DNA of 64,000 nucleotides from Thermoanaerobaculia bacterium. Lineage in GTDB: Bacteria > Acidobacteriota > Thermoanaerobaculia > Multivoradales > JAIOJS01. Shown here piece after piece: positions 7,705 through 15,876 of the stretch. The notes under the pieces are model-generated. The model worked only from the letters and a program-made list of their open reading frames with translations. It ran no database searches and was not told where the DNA came from. The number at the start of each line of letters is the position of its first letter. Position 1 is the first letter of the stretch. The stretch is taken from the NCBI GenBank assembly GCA_030429235.1, contig JAUIDB010000022.1, positions 1 to 64,000 on the forward strand, written 5' to 3'. The position numbers and the translations under genes are program-made.

Positions 7705-8907
7705 CTATCCCTGGGACCTGACGCTGAACCGGCCCAGACTCTGGTCCGCGGGTTCCGTCGACTCGGGGTAGACCAGTGGCTCCTCGAATCGTCGCCACAG
7801 GCTATTGCCCGACGGGTCCTCCAGTGCCTTGGACACTCGTACTTCGTAGTCCTGGCCCGGAAGCCAGGGCACGCGGGGATGGAAGATCCAGCGTGTTTCG
7901 AGTCCCTCGATGGAGACGAGCCCCGCTACGCGTTCACCGTGCCGATCGAGCACCGCGATTCGGTGCTCGAAGGAGACGCGGTCGAGGGGAGACGCGCTCA
8001 CGATGACCAGCGGGTCGATGGGAGTCTGGGGAAAGTCGACGGTCCAGGTGTCGGGGTCCGGAGACTCTCGATCGGGGCCGACGACCTCGAACTCCCGTCG
8101 CACCGTGCTGTCGAGCGGTCGGCCGCGTCCGTCCTCCCAGGAGCTGTGAACGACGATCTCGTAGCGTTCGCCCGCCGTGAGCACGGGGCCTTCACTCAGA
8201 TTGGGACCGACGCCCCGTTTCGTACGACCGGGGTCGAGGAGTAGGGTCAGCCGGTCGGAGGCCGGGTTCCACAGGCTGGTCTCGGGAGCGACGAACGGTG
8301 CCGCCACCACCGTACCGTCCTGGCGCACGATCTCCACCGATTCGACGGCTCCCTGGCGGGACATCGAAGCCGAGAACTGGAGATAGATCCGCAACAGGTT
8401 GGCGGGCCAGCGTGAGCTCGAGGGGTAGATTGCGTCGAGGCGAGTCGGTTCGGTCGCTGGCCGGGGGATGAGCCAGGTGCTCTCCACCTCGGCTTGGTCC
8501 GAACTCCAGCGAGCTCGGTACTCGGTGCCCGGCTCGAGGGGGAACGCGGGGCGGAACTGGACTCGGTCGGCGAGCAGGCGGTAGTCGCCGAGCATCGGGG
8601 GGCGGTCGGCGTGGGCACTGGTGGCCGGGTAGACGGCGAAGTACCGTGGCCAGGTCTCGTCCGAGAGGTTCTCGGAGCGAAGGCGAGAGGCCACCTCCGT
8701 TCCGAGGTAGGCCTCGAAGCGACCGAACTCAGCGGCACCGACCTCTGTCTCGAGGTGCAGGGTCGGCGCGACCTCGGTGGGGCGGCAGGACGGGAGCCAG
8801 AGTAGGGTCAGGAGCACCAAGGCTCCGTTCACGACCGTTTGCGCGGCGGTCGAGCGGCCGCGAGAGTCAGACGCACCGGCCAAACGACCCTTCGCCCCTA
8901 GCTGCAT
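7705..8907 (-). CDS. Lipoprotein with Ig-like (Big_5-type) domains
   Basis: The N-terminus has a hydrophobic stretch ALVLLTLLWLPSC with a possible lipobox cysteine near residue 41; about 25 residues precede it, so the true start may be further in. The body shows beta-rich segments such as FRPAFPLEPGTEYRARW and LTAGERYEIVVHSSWEDGRG, matching Ig-like domains of the Big_5 class (phrase pattern LxPGTxYxVxV). A third such phrase, WLPGQDYEVRVSKALED, is near the C-terminus. No catalytic motif is seen. It follows the propeller gene at 8932-10098 after 24 nt on the same strand, so the two are probably co-expressed and may work together outside the cytoplasmic membrane. Confidence 0.65.
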   Translation of the reverse strand: MQLGAKGRLAGASDSRGRSTAAQTVVNGALVLLTLLWLPSCRPTEVAPTLHLETEVGAAEFGRFEAYLGTEVASRLRSENLSDETWPRYFAVYPATSAHADRPPMLGDYRLLADRVQFRPAFPLEPGTEYRARWSSDQAEVESTWLIPRPATEPTRLDAIYPSSSRWPANLLRIYLQFSASMSRQGAVESVEIVRQDGTVVAAPFVAPETSLWNPASDRLTLLLDPGRTKRGVGPNLSEGPVLTAGERYEIVVHSSWEDGRGRPLDSTVRREFEVVGPDRESPDPDTWTVDFPQTPIDPLVIVSASPLDRVSFEHRIAVLDRHGERVAGLVSIEGLETRWIFHPRVPWLPGQDYEVRVSKALEDPSGNSLWRRFEEPLVYPESTEPADQSLGRFSVRSQG

Positions 8908-8931
8908 CGGCCGGAAAGAGTCAGCGGAGGA

Positions 8932-10098
8932 TCAGAGCCGCCGCTTGGGGCGAGGTGACAGGTAGAGGGACCCGTTGTCGAGCGAACGACCCAGGAGCAA
9001 TACCCGTTCGGAGTCGAGGTCGGACAGCTGCAGCACCGGACCGACCGGCACCGTGTGGTAGTCGACGCCAGCTCGGGTGTCGGCCTGTTCGGTCAGCCCC
9101 TGGCCGGCGGCCGCGGCCGCAATGTCCTTCGCTTTCATTTTGATCGTGCCGCGCGTGTTGTTGACGATCAGTACGTAGTCCTCGTCGTCGTAGCGGTAGG
9201 GCAGGATGTCGGTGGCCAGGTTGCCCCAACCCAGCTCAGCGATGGTCTTGCCCCGCAGGCGAGACTTCGACCGCACCTCGTCGAGCGGGAAGGTGACCAA
9301 GGGGGTACAGAGGTACGCGGCCAGAAGATGTTCTTTGCCGTCCAGGGTGTAGGGCACGAACGAGAAGATGGGAGCGAAGGTCTCCCATTCCCCGTGGGCA
9401 CCGTGGAAGATCTCGAGTCCGGTGGTGACGACCGTATCGTCGAAGGGGTACGGAGCCCGACGCAGGACCGAGGCGAACTCTTCGTTGGAGAGGCCGGCGA
9501 TCAGGAGTTCACCGTCGACGTACTCGAGATCGGTTACGGTGAAGGTCTGGGCCTCCCACTCGTACAGCCGGTCCTCGGCCCGGGGCGCGTTGGGCAGGTC
9601 CAGGCGTTGTGCAACGAAGGTGGCGAGGTCCACGGTACGGATCGTTCCCTGGCTGTCGACCGTCAGCAGGACAGGGAGGGCGGTGTCGCCGTCTCCCCGC
9701 TGAACCGAGATGTAGACCAGACCTCCCCGGGGGTCGACGGCCATGTCCTGGACGTAGATCTCCCGGCCGTCGACGCCGAGTAGGCTGCCGATCTTGGCAT
9801 CCAGGTCGGGAACCGACTCGCTCAGTCGAGGGCCGGGGCCGGCCGGCACTTCGAGGGCGTAGACCGCAGCCCCTTGGGGATCGCTGACGAACAGCACGCC
9901 TTCGGGGCCGAACTCCAGGGCACCGATCGACTCGAGTTCGATCGCGGCGGACTGGGCGGGAGACTCGCCTTCGACCTGCACCGCCGCAAACCGTTCCGCG
10001 GGCCAACTGAAAAAGGCCACCAGGACCAGAACGAGAGTGCCGGCCCACAGGGCGACGGGAAGGGCCGGAGAGGGAGTCGAGGAGGAATCTGAGGGCAT
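8932..10098 (-). CDS. Membrane-anchored beta-propeller protein
   Basis: A 388-aa protein with an N-terminal hydrophobic anchor (ALWAGTLVLVLVAFFSW, about 17-33) and an extracytoplasmic body made of repeated four-strand units: GALEFGPEGVLFVSDPQGAA, QDMAVDPRGGLVYISVQRG, VTDLEYVDGELLIAGLSNEE. This NHL/SMP30-like pattern suggests a six-bladed propeller. KEHLLAAYLCTPLVTFPLDE has one cysteine in mid-protein, and no heme-binding or metal motif is visible. The downstream Ig-like lipoprotein gene begins 24 nt after the stop, indicating an operon of two surface proteins. Function unknown; a binding scaffold or sugar lactonase-like enzyme are the main options. Confidence 0.65.
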   Translation of the reverse strand: MPSDSSSTPSPALPVALWAGTLVLVLVAFFSWPAERFAAVQVEGESPAQSAAIELESIGALEFGPEGVLFVSDPQGAAVYALEVPAGPGPRLSESVPDLDAKIGSLLGVDGREIYVQDMAVDPRGGLVYISVQRGDGDTALPVLLTVDSQGTIRTVDLATFVAQRLDLPNAPRAEDRLYEWEAQTFTVTDLEYVDGELLIAGLSNEEFASVLRRAPYPFDDTVVTTGLEIFHGAHGEWETFAPIFSFVPYTLDGKEHLLAAYLCTPLVTFPLDEVRSKSRLRGKTIAELGWGNLATDILPYRYDDEDYVLIVNNTRGTIKMKAKDIAAAAAGQGLTEQADTRAGVDYHTVPVGPVLQLSDLDSERVLLLGRSLDNGSLYLSPRPKRRL

Positions 10099-10303
10099 AC
10101 CGGGTCTCGTGTCGTGATCGATGGAGGGGAATTGCTCTCTCTTGTACGTGCGGTACTGGAGCGTGTTGCAGCGATCTCGCCGGCTCCGCGTGGTCCCCTC
10201 GCATCACGACGGAGGGCTGGACCGAGCGTCCCGATGCTCACACGAAGGCCCGGGCAGTACACTTCCCGTGATTTCTCGAACGCGGATTCCTAGGGAGAAG
10301 ACC

Positions 10304-11044
10304 ATGCGACGGCAACGGACGACGATTCTCGTAGCGCTCTTCGGACTCTGTCTGGCAGGACTGTCGGCGGCCCAGACGATCGTGACGGTCGACGAGGCCA
10401 ATCCCGACTGGGGTTTCCTCGACGAAACGGTTCCCGGACCGGGCACCGTGACCGCCGAGTTCGTGCTCGGACCTGCCACGCCGCCGCGTGGTACCGGCAG
10501 CGCTCACCTGGCGCTCGGGGCGCCGACCGACGGCGTTCTGCTCGGTACCCAGCTCCATGGCGGGACGCGGCTCGCGGACTTCGTCACGCTCAGCTATTCG
10601 ACCTACCAGAACATGACTCCTCAGGCGATTGCGCTGCAGTTCAACGTCGACTACGACGACACGGACAGCACCACCTCCTGGCAGGGCCGGTTGGTGTTCG
10701 AGCCGTCGAACGGCGGTACGGTGATGGTCGGTGCCTGGCAGAGTTGGGATGCCCTGAGCGGGTCCTGGTGGTCGAGCGGAACGCCGGTGGTGGGCAACAC
10801 CCCGGGCGCCGCCGCCTGTCCGATCTCGAGTCCCTGCACCTGGGTCACTCTCCTCTCGACCTATCCGAACCTGGCCATCCAGAGCGGAGCCCTGGCTGGG
10901 ATCCTGCTGAAGGCGGGCTCTGGTTGGCCGGCGGGTTTCGACGGGAACGCCGACGAGCTCCACATTCAGACGGCTGGATTCGACGTAATCTACGACCTGG
11001 AGACGAACGTGCCGGTCGAACTCCAGGAGTTCACCGTCGAGTAA
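10304..11044 (+). CDS. Secreted protein of unknown function (246 aa)
   Basis: GGGAGAAG stands 5 nt before the ATG at 10304. A textbook signal peptide follows (MRRQRTTILVALFGLCLAGL, cleavage after LSAAQ). The mature protein is acidic, rich in Thr, Ser and Trp, and beta-rich; phrases such as GTGSAHLALGAP and QFNVDYDDTDSTTSW resemble concanavalin-like or choice-of-anchor domains. Only one cysteine pair (ACPISSPCTW) is seen, likely a disulfide. The C-terminal VPVELQEFTVE resembles the end of proteins in which a sorting helix would follow, but none does here. Not recognised beyond exported beta-sandwich protein. The peptidase gene at 11119 follows after 74 nt. Confidence 0.6.
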   Translation: MRRQRTTILVALFGLCLAGLSAAQTIVTVDEANPDWGFLDETVPGPGTVTAEFVLGPATPPRGTGSAHLALGAPTDGVLLGTQLHGGTRLADFVTLSYSTYQNMTPQAIALQFNVDYDDTDSTTSWQGRLVFEPSNGGTVMVGAWQSWDALSGSWWSSGTPVVGNTPGAAACPISSPCTWVTLLSTYPNLAIQSGALAGILLKAGSGWPAGFDGNADELHIQTAGFDVIYDLETNVPVELQEFTVE

Positions 11045-11118
11045 ACCCGAGGGGTTGGGACTGTAGAGCTCAGCCCGAGCGAGGACCCGCCAGCGTGGAG
11101 AGGAAGAGGAGAGAGCCG

Positions 11119-12156
11119 ATGCAGAGCCGATTGCGAACCCTGATGCTGTGTGGAGTGGTGGTCTGGGCCGGCTGTGCCGCCCCCAACCCCGAAGGAGTGG
11201 TCGGCGAAGAGCCGGCTGCGAAGGAGCGTCCCGCTGCGGATTCCGCGGAAGAGGTACGGCAGGACTGGGCCATCGTGGTCCACGGAGGAGCTGGGACCCC
11301 ACCGCGCGACATGTCCGACGAGCGACGCCAGGGGTACGAACAGGCCCTGCTCGGCGCCGTGGCCGCCGGGGAGGAGCACCTGGCCGCTGGGGGCACCGCC
11401 GTCGACGCCGTGGAGTTGATGGTGGTCTTGCTCGAGGACGACGAGCGCTTCAATGCTGGCAAGGGAGCCGTCTTCACCCACGACGCGGTGCACGAACTCG
11501 ACGCCGCCGTCATGGACGGTAGCGATCGGTCCTGCGGCGCGGTGGCCGGCGTGAAGACGGTGCGCAATCCGATCCGCCTGGCTCGCCTGGTGATGGACCG
11601 CTCGCCGCACGTCTTCCTCATCGGTGAGGGAGCCGAGCAGTTTGCCACCGAGATGGAGGTGGAGCGGGTGGAGAACAGCTGGTTCGATACCGAGGGGCGG
11701 CGCAAGTCACTGGAGCGCGCTCTGGCCTCCGAGAAGGAAGAGAAGCATGGCACCGTGGGCGCCGTCGCGCTCGACACCCATGGCAACCTGGCGGCAGCTA
11801 CGTCGACCGGAGGCCTGACGAACAAGCGGTTCGGTCGGGTCGGCGATGTCCCGGTGATCGGGGCCGGGACCTACGCCGACAATGCCTGCTGCGGAATCTC
11901 GGGCACCGGCAAAGGCGAGCAGTTCATTCGCCACACCGTGGCCCGTTCGATCGCCGCTCGGGTCCAGTTCGAGGGACTCTCGATCGACGAAGCTGCTCGC
12001 CGAGTCTTTGCGGAACACCTGGACGACGGAGATGGTGGTGTGATCATGATCGACCGAGCCGGTCGGATCGGGATGCACTACAACACCGGTGGGATGTATC
12101 GAGCCTGGGCCGACGCCTCCGGGACCCGAGGCGTTGCGATCTGGGAGCAGGAGTAG
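11119..12156 (+). CDS. Isoaspartyl peptidase/L-asparaginase, N-terminal nucleophile lipoprotein
   Basis: The 345-aa protein is a plant-type asparaginase (Ntn hydrolase). WAIVVHGGAGTPP (residues 50-62) is the family's opening motif, FNAGKGAVF (111-119) follows, and the autocleavage site is HGTVGAVALD with the nucleophile Thr212; GGLTNKRFGRVGDVPVIGAG (from about 225) is the substrate-binding region. Such enzymes remove isoaspartyl residues from peptides or hydrolyse asparagine. A lipoprotein signal (LMLCGVVVWAGC, Cys19) places it outside the cytoplasmic membrane, whereas many homologues are cytosolic. AGGAGAG precedes ATG 11119. The kinase gene on the other strand ends 33 nt after the stop. Confidence 0.88.
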   Translation: MQSRLRTLMLCGVVVWAGCAAPNPEGVVGEEPAAKERPAADSAEEVRQDWAIVVHGGAGTPPRDMSDERRQGYEQALLGAVAAGEEHLAAGGTAVDAVELMVVLLEDDERFNAGKGAVFTHDAVHELDAAVMDGSDRSCGAVAGVKTVRNPIRLARLVMDRSPHVFLIGEGAEQFATEMEVERVENSWFDTEGRRKSLERALASEKEEKHGTVGAVALDTHGNLAAATSTGGLTNKRFGRVGDVPVIGAGTYADNACCGISGTGKGEQFIRHTVARSIAARVQFEGLSIDEAARRVFAEHLDDGDGGVIMIDRAGRIGMHYNTGGMYRAWADASGTRGVAIWEQE

Positions 12157-12189
12157 GGTTCTCGAGTGAGGAGGGGGGCGAGTGTTCGC

Positions 12190-13554
12190 CTACGGGGTAG
12201 CTGGCGGTAGGCGGATCCAGAAGCGGCACCCCCGGTCGGCTTCACTGTGCACGCCTACGGTTCCGCCGTGGGCTTCGGCCAGTCGCCGCACGATCGCGAG
12301 GCCTAGGCCCGAGCCCCCGGAGTGTCGAGCTCGCGAGGGTTCGGAACGATAGAAGCGCTCGAACACTCGCGCTTGCTCCTCCGGTGGGAGGCCAGGACCC
12401 TGGTCGATGACGCGGATCTCCCAGCCTTCGTCCCTCGATCCCCACTCGAGTCGGATGGAGGAATCGGGGTCGGACCAGCGGAACGCGTTCTCGAGCAGGT
12501 TCCCGACCATCTGGCGGAACCGGGTGGCATCGACCCACACGTGGGCCGACGCGGGTCCTTCGACGGTCAGGCGCTCCCGGCGGCCCGGGGTGGTCGCCAG
12601 GGGCTGCACCAGGTCGGCGATGGGGTAGGTCGCACGTTCGAGCTCGAGTTGACCCGATTCGGCCAGGGCAAGATCCTGCAGGTCTTCCACCAGTTTCTGA
12701 AGGTCTGCGACGTCGGTACGCAGGGCCTGAAACCAGGCCGCGTCGGGCACGGCCAGCCCATCTTCGGCGGCCTCCAGCTGGCAGCGCATCCGGGTCAGTG
12801 GAGTGCGCAGCTCGTGGGCCGTGTCGGAGACCAGTCGTCGCCGCGCGGCCTCCAGGTGCTCGAGCGATTCGACCAACTCGTTGAAGGCGAGGGAGAGTTG
12901 ACCGACCTCGTCCCGGCCGTGGGCTACGACACGCACCTGTCGTTCGCCGCGCGCCAGTCGCCGTGAGGCTCGGGTGAGGTCGCGCAGGGGGGCGGTCAGG
13001 CCACTAGCCAAGAACCAGGCCGCGACCATGCCGAGGGTCATGGCCGTGAGTGCGAGTCCAACCCACCGCGAGGTTCCGGGTGTGGCCGGGGGGCGGGGTG
13101 CTTCGAACACGAACAGGGTGCCGATCGGGCCAGCCTCGTCGTGCATCCGAGTGCCGCCGGCCAGGAGAAGAGAGGACTCCTGTCCCCCTCGGCTCAGCCG
13201 GAACTCCAGCTCGTAGCCGTCCCAGGAGGCCTTCCCGCTCGTCCAGTGCGGCGGCCAGGCAGCTCGTAGCTCACCCTCGAGATCGATCGCCAGTGCTCCC
13301 AGTTCGGTGGGCAGGGTGGAGAGCTCTCGTTTCAGGGCCTCCCAGGGATCCGCCTCCGCGGTCGTTGCGACTGCGGTGGCCAGGGCGGTTTCGAAGCGCA
13401 GTCCGCGGTCGGCGCTTTCGTTGGCCTGTCGCACCTCCTCCAGAACCTCGAGCGAGATCGAGCGTCCGGAGACCGTGGTCCATACCGTGACCAGACCGAC
13501 GAGAGCCCCCATCGCCAGGGCGAGGCGGACGCGCAGGGAGAGCGATCCTCTCAT
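12190..13554 (-). CDS. Sensor histidine kinase with HAMP domain
   Basis: A 454-aa two-component sensor. TM1 is LALAMGALVGLVTVW (about 11-25), an extracytoplasmic sensor part of about 135 residues follows, and TM2 is WVGLALTAMTLGMVAAWFLA (about 164-183). HAMP covers about 184-235. The dimerisation helix carries the phosphoacceptor in SDTAHELRTPLTRM (His247), and the ATPase shows the N box NLLENAFRWS, G1 DQGPGLP and G2 GGSGLGLAIVRRL. The ATG at 13552-13554 overlaps the response regulator's stop codon (ATGA), so the two are translationally coupled, with the regulator upstream. The sensor part has no recognised domain, so the signal is unknown. Confidence 0.92.
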   Translation of the reverse strand: MRGSLSLRVRLALAMGALVGLVTVWTTVSGRSISLEVLEEVRQANESADRGLRFETALATAVATTAEADPWEALKRELSTLPTELGALAIDLEGELRAAWPPHWTSGKASWDGYELEFRLSRGGQESSLLLAGGTRMHDEAGPIGTLFVFEAPRPPATPGTSRWVGLALTAMTLGMVAAWFLASGLTAPLRDLTRASRRLARGERQVRVVAHGRDEVGQLSLAFNELVESLEHLEAARRRLVSDTAHELRTPLTRMRCQLEAAEDGLAVPDAAWFQALRTDVADLQKLVEDLQDLALAESGQLELERATYPIADLVQPLATTPGRRERLTVEGPASAHVWVDATRFRQMVGNLLENAFRWSDPDSSIRLEWGSRDEGWEIRVIDQGPGLPPEEQARVFERFYRSEPSRARHSGGSGLGLAIVRRLAEAHGGTVGVHSEADRGCRFWIRLPPATP

Positions 13555-14240
13555 CCGGCCTCGTCGTCCCTGGCAGCGCGGAGACGGTAGCCGCGCCCGA
13601 AGACCGTCTCGATGAACTGTTGTGCTTCGCCTCCGAGCTTGCGCCGCAGGTTGGCGATGTGCGAATCGACGGTGCGATCGGTGCAGTCGCCTCCCGCGTG
13701 GTCGATCAGTTCGCTGCGACTGAACAGTCGGCCGGGGGCAGCGAGCAGGGCTTCGAGCAGGTGGAACTCCGACGGGGTGAGCGACAGGGGGCGCAATCCC
13801 ACCTCGACGCTGGCGCGATCGCGGTCCAGGCGCAACTCTCCGTGGCACAGGACCCGCTGGGCGCGCCCGGTCCGACGCCGGAGCACCGCCCGGGCTCGCG
13901 CCACCAGCTCCCGCGGACTGAACGGTTTGGTGACGTAGTCATCGGCACCGGTCTCGAGTCCCTCGACACGGTTGTCGAGGGTCGACAGCGCGCTGACGAG
14001 GATGATGCCGGCATCGGACTGGCGGCGGACGCGGCGGCAGAGGGTCCAACCGTCGATACCAGGCAGCATGATGTCGAGCAGTACGAGGTCGAAGGCCTGC
14101 TGCTGCACCAGGGTCAGCGCCTCCGAACCGGAGTGCGTCACGGACACTTCGAAGCCGGCGTGGCGAAAGTAGAGGGCTACCGTCGTCGCCGTCGGTTCGT
14201 CGTCCTCGACGATCAGGACACGCTGGGTCGAAGTCGCCAC
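13551..14240 (-). CDS. OmpR-family response regulator
   Basis: The receiver domain (about 7-117) shows the acidic pair VEDDE, the phosphorylation site LLDIMLPG (Asp56), and the conserved Lys in DDYVTKPFSPREL. The C-terminal winged helix (about 130-225) has the OmpR-type LTPSEFHLLEALLAAPGRLF and TVDSHIANLRRKLG, with the wing GRGYRL. It partners the kinase whose start codon overlaps its stop. The start is GTG 14238-14240; no Shine-Dalgarno sequence precedes it, but TACAAT lies 6 nt upstream, so its mRNA may be leaderless. A secreted serine hydrolase is encoded divergently and is a plausible target. Confidence 0.93.
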   Translation of the reverse strand: MATSTQRVLIVEDDEPTATTVALYFRHAGFEVSVTHSGSEALTLVQQQAFDLVLLDIMLPGIDGWTLCRRVRRQSDAGIILVSALSTLDNRVEGLETGADDYVTKPFSPRELVARARAVLRRRTGRAQRVLCHGELRLDRDRASVEVGLRPLSLTPSEFHLLEALLAAPGRLFSRSELIDHAGGDCTDRTVDSHIANLRRKLGGEAQQFIETVFGRGYRLRAARDDEAG

Positions 14241-14246
14241 GATTCG

Positions 14247-14252
14247 ATTGTA
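14247..14252 (-). promoter_or_regulatory. -10 box (TACAAT) abutting the response-regulator start
   Basis: TACAAT on the minus strand ends 6 nt before GTG 14240. With a usual 6-7 nt discriminator, transcription would begin at the start codon. No good -35 box or ribosome binding site is visible. Confidence 0.5.
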
Positions 14253-14363
14253 GGAGTAGATGTGGAGATTTCGTGGAGGCTTCGGTCGAGATCTCTCGAT
14301 GATCGGGTCCTAGTCTCGGGGAACGCCTCGCAGTATCGCGGGGACGCAACAGGAGAATCGACC

Positions 14364-15776
14364 ATGAAGCGTTTTGGCAGTTTGTTGTATTCGGGTTGCA
14401 CGATCGCCTTCCTCCTCCTGGCCGGATCGGCCGGGGCGGACGAAGGCCGACGGGTCAGTGCGGTCGAGGCCTGGTTCGAGGCCTTCAACCGGGGAGTCGA
14501 GGCGATGGCCGCCGTGCGGGCGGAGCACTACAGCGAAGCGGTGGCTCAGCGCTCCGGCTGGGAGGAACAGCTGGAGTCGATGCGCCAGGACCTGGCCCCT
14601 CTCTCGCTGGAGGGTTTGAAGATCACCGACGAGACCTCGGTCGAGGCGATCGGAGACTCCAACGATGGTCCGGTGACCCTCACCTTTGAGTTCGACTCGC
14701 AGGACCGGATCGCGGGCCTGCGAATCGAGATGGGCTCCAGGGGGGCGTCGGCGTTGCCCCCCTTCGACTTGCCGGCGGACACTGCGCGGCATGCCCCAGC
14801 GCTGGATCGCTACATCGAGGGCCTGGTGGAACAGGACCTGTTCTCGGGGACCGTGTTGATCGCTCGACCCTCCGGGGAGGTCTTCTACCAGGGGGCGTTC
14901 GGCCTGGCCTCGCGGGAGTACGAAGTGCCGAATCGGCTCTCCACCCGCTTCGATGTCGGATCGATCAACAAGGACTACACACACCTCGGTCTGCTCCTCC
15001 TCGCCCGCGAGGGGACGATCGACCTCGAAGCCACGGTGGGAACCTACCTTCCGGACTACCCGCAGGTTCGGGTCCGGGACGAGGTCACGTTGCGGCAGCT
15101 GATCGACCATCGCGGGGGAGTTGCCGACTATTTCGACGACCACTGGGGCGAAACCCCGATGCGGATCCTGCGCAAGGTCGAGGACTACCTCCCGATCTGG
15201 GCGGACCGACCCCTGATCGCCGAACCCGGCACCAGCCGGCACTACTCGAACTACGGCTACACCATCCTCGGAGCGGTGATCGAGGCCGTCAGCGGGATGG
15301 AGTACCCCGACTTCGTGCAGCAGCGGATCTTCGGTCCGGCAGGAATGACCGACAGTGGATTCTTCGCCGTCGACTCCGTCACCCCGAACGTTGCCACCGG
15401 CTATACCCGGATGGGACCCGACTACGGCGAGAGCGATCAGCTGTGGAAGAACATCTATCTCGAACCGGCGGTCGGAGGACCGTGGGGCAAGAGCTACTCA
15501 CCGATCGAGGACCTCTTTGCCTTCTACCAGAAGCTGTTCCGCCACCAGCTGATCCCTCCGGGTGAGGCATGGTTCGGGGCCGGCCCCATCGATGAACTTG
15601 GCATCGCGCTCGGCGGGGGTGGCCCCGGACTGAGCTCGATGATGGCACTGGAGAATGGCTGGATGGTGATCGTGCTGGCGAACCTGGACACGCCGGTGGC
15701 GGATGACCTGGCCCAGGTGTTGATTCGGGCGGTCGAAGAGGTCGCACCGGATCGCCTCCCCGAGGAAGTCCCCTAG
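14364..15776 (+). CDS. Secreted beta-lactamase-family serine hydrolase
   Basis: A 470-aa exported protein: signal peptide to about residue 25 (LYSGCTIAFLLLAGSAGAD), a small N-terminal domain (about 26-130) resembling the DUF/cystatin-like domain often fused ahead of such hydrolases, and then the class C beta-lactamase/DD-peptidase fold. The catalytic SxxK is SINK (Ser200, Lys203) and the second motif is YSN in SRHYSNYGYTILG. The third motif is weak (a glycine-rich GGGGPGL rather than HxG or KTG), so esterase or D-aminopeptidase activity is as likely as beta-lactamase. AGGAG (14351-14355) sets the start. Divergent from the two-component operon. Confidence 0.85.
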   Translation: MKRFGSLLYSGCTIAFLLLAGSAGADEGRRVSAVEAWFEAFNRGVEAMAAVRAEHYSEAVAQRSGWEEQLESMRQDLAPLSLEGLKITDETSVEAIGDSNDGPVTLTFEFDSQDRIAGLRIEMGSRGASALPPFDLPADTARHAPALDRYIEGLVEQDLFSGTVLIARPSGEVFYQGAFGLASREYEVPNRLSTRFDVGSINKDYTHLGLLLLAREGTIDLEATVGTYLPDYPQVRVRDEVTLRQLIDHRGGVADYFDDHWGETPMRILRKVEDYLPIWADRPLIAEPGTSRHYSNYGYTILGAVIEAVSGMEYPDFVQQRIFGPAGMTDSGFFAVDSVTPNVATGYTRMGPDYGESDQLWKNIYLEPAVGGPWGKSYSPIEDLFAFYQKLFRHQLIPPGEAWFGAGPIDELGIALGGGGPGLSSMMALENGWMVIVLANLDTPVADDLAQVLIRAVEEVAPDRLPEEVP

Positions 15777-15876
15777 GGTGGCAGGAGGTCTTCTCGCTCG
15801 GCACCGGTGGAACGCTCGGGACGGTTTTGCTCGCGCCTGGTAGCGGAGGCCGGAACCGTAGTCGCGATCACGAGTA

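Noticed and set aside
7515-7721. Possible gene or remnant behind the gdhA piece (LEFDVEVEIDSHRWFGVG)
   Set aside because: Not recognised as any family, lacks a start signal and overlaps the 3' end of the Ig-like lipoprotein gene.
8646-9143. Long plus-strand frames opposite the Ig-like and propeller genes
   Set aside because: Arg/Gly-rich composition with no domains; they mirror codon bias of the minus-strand genes.
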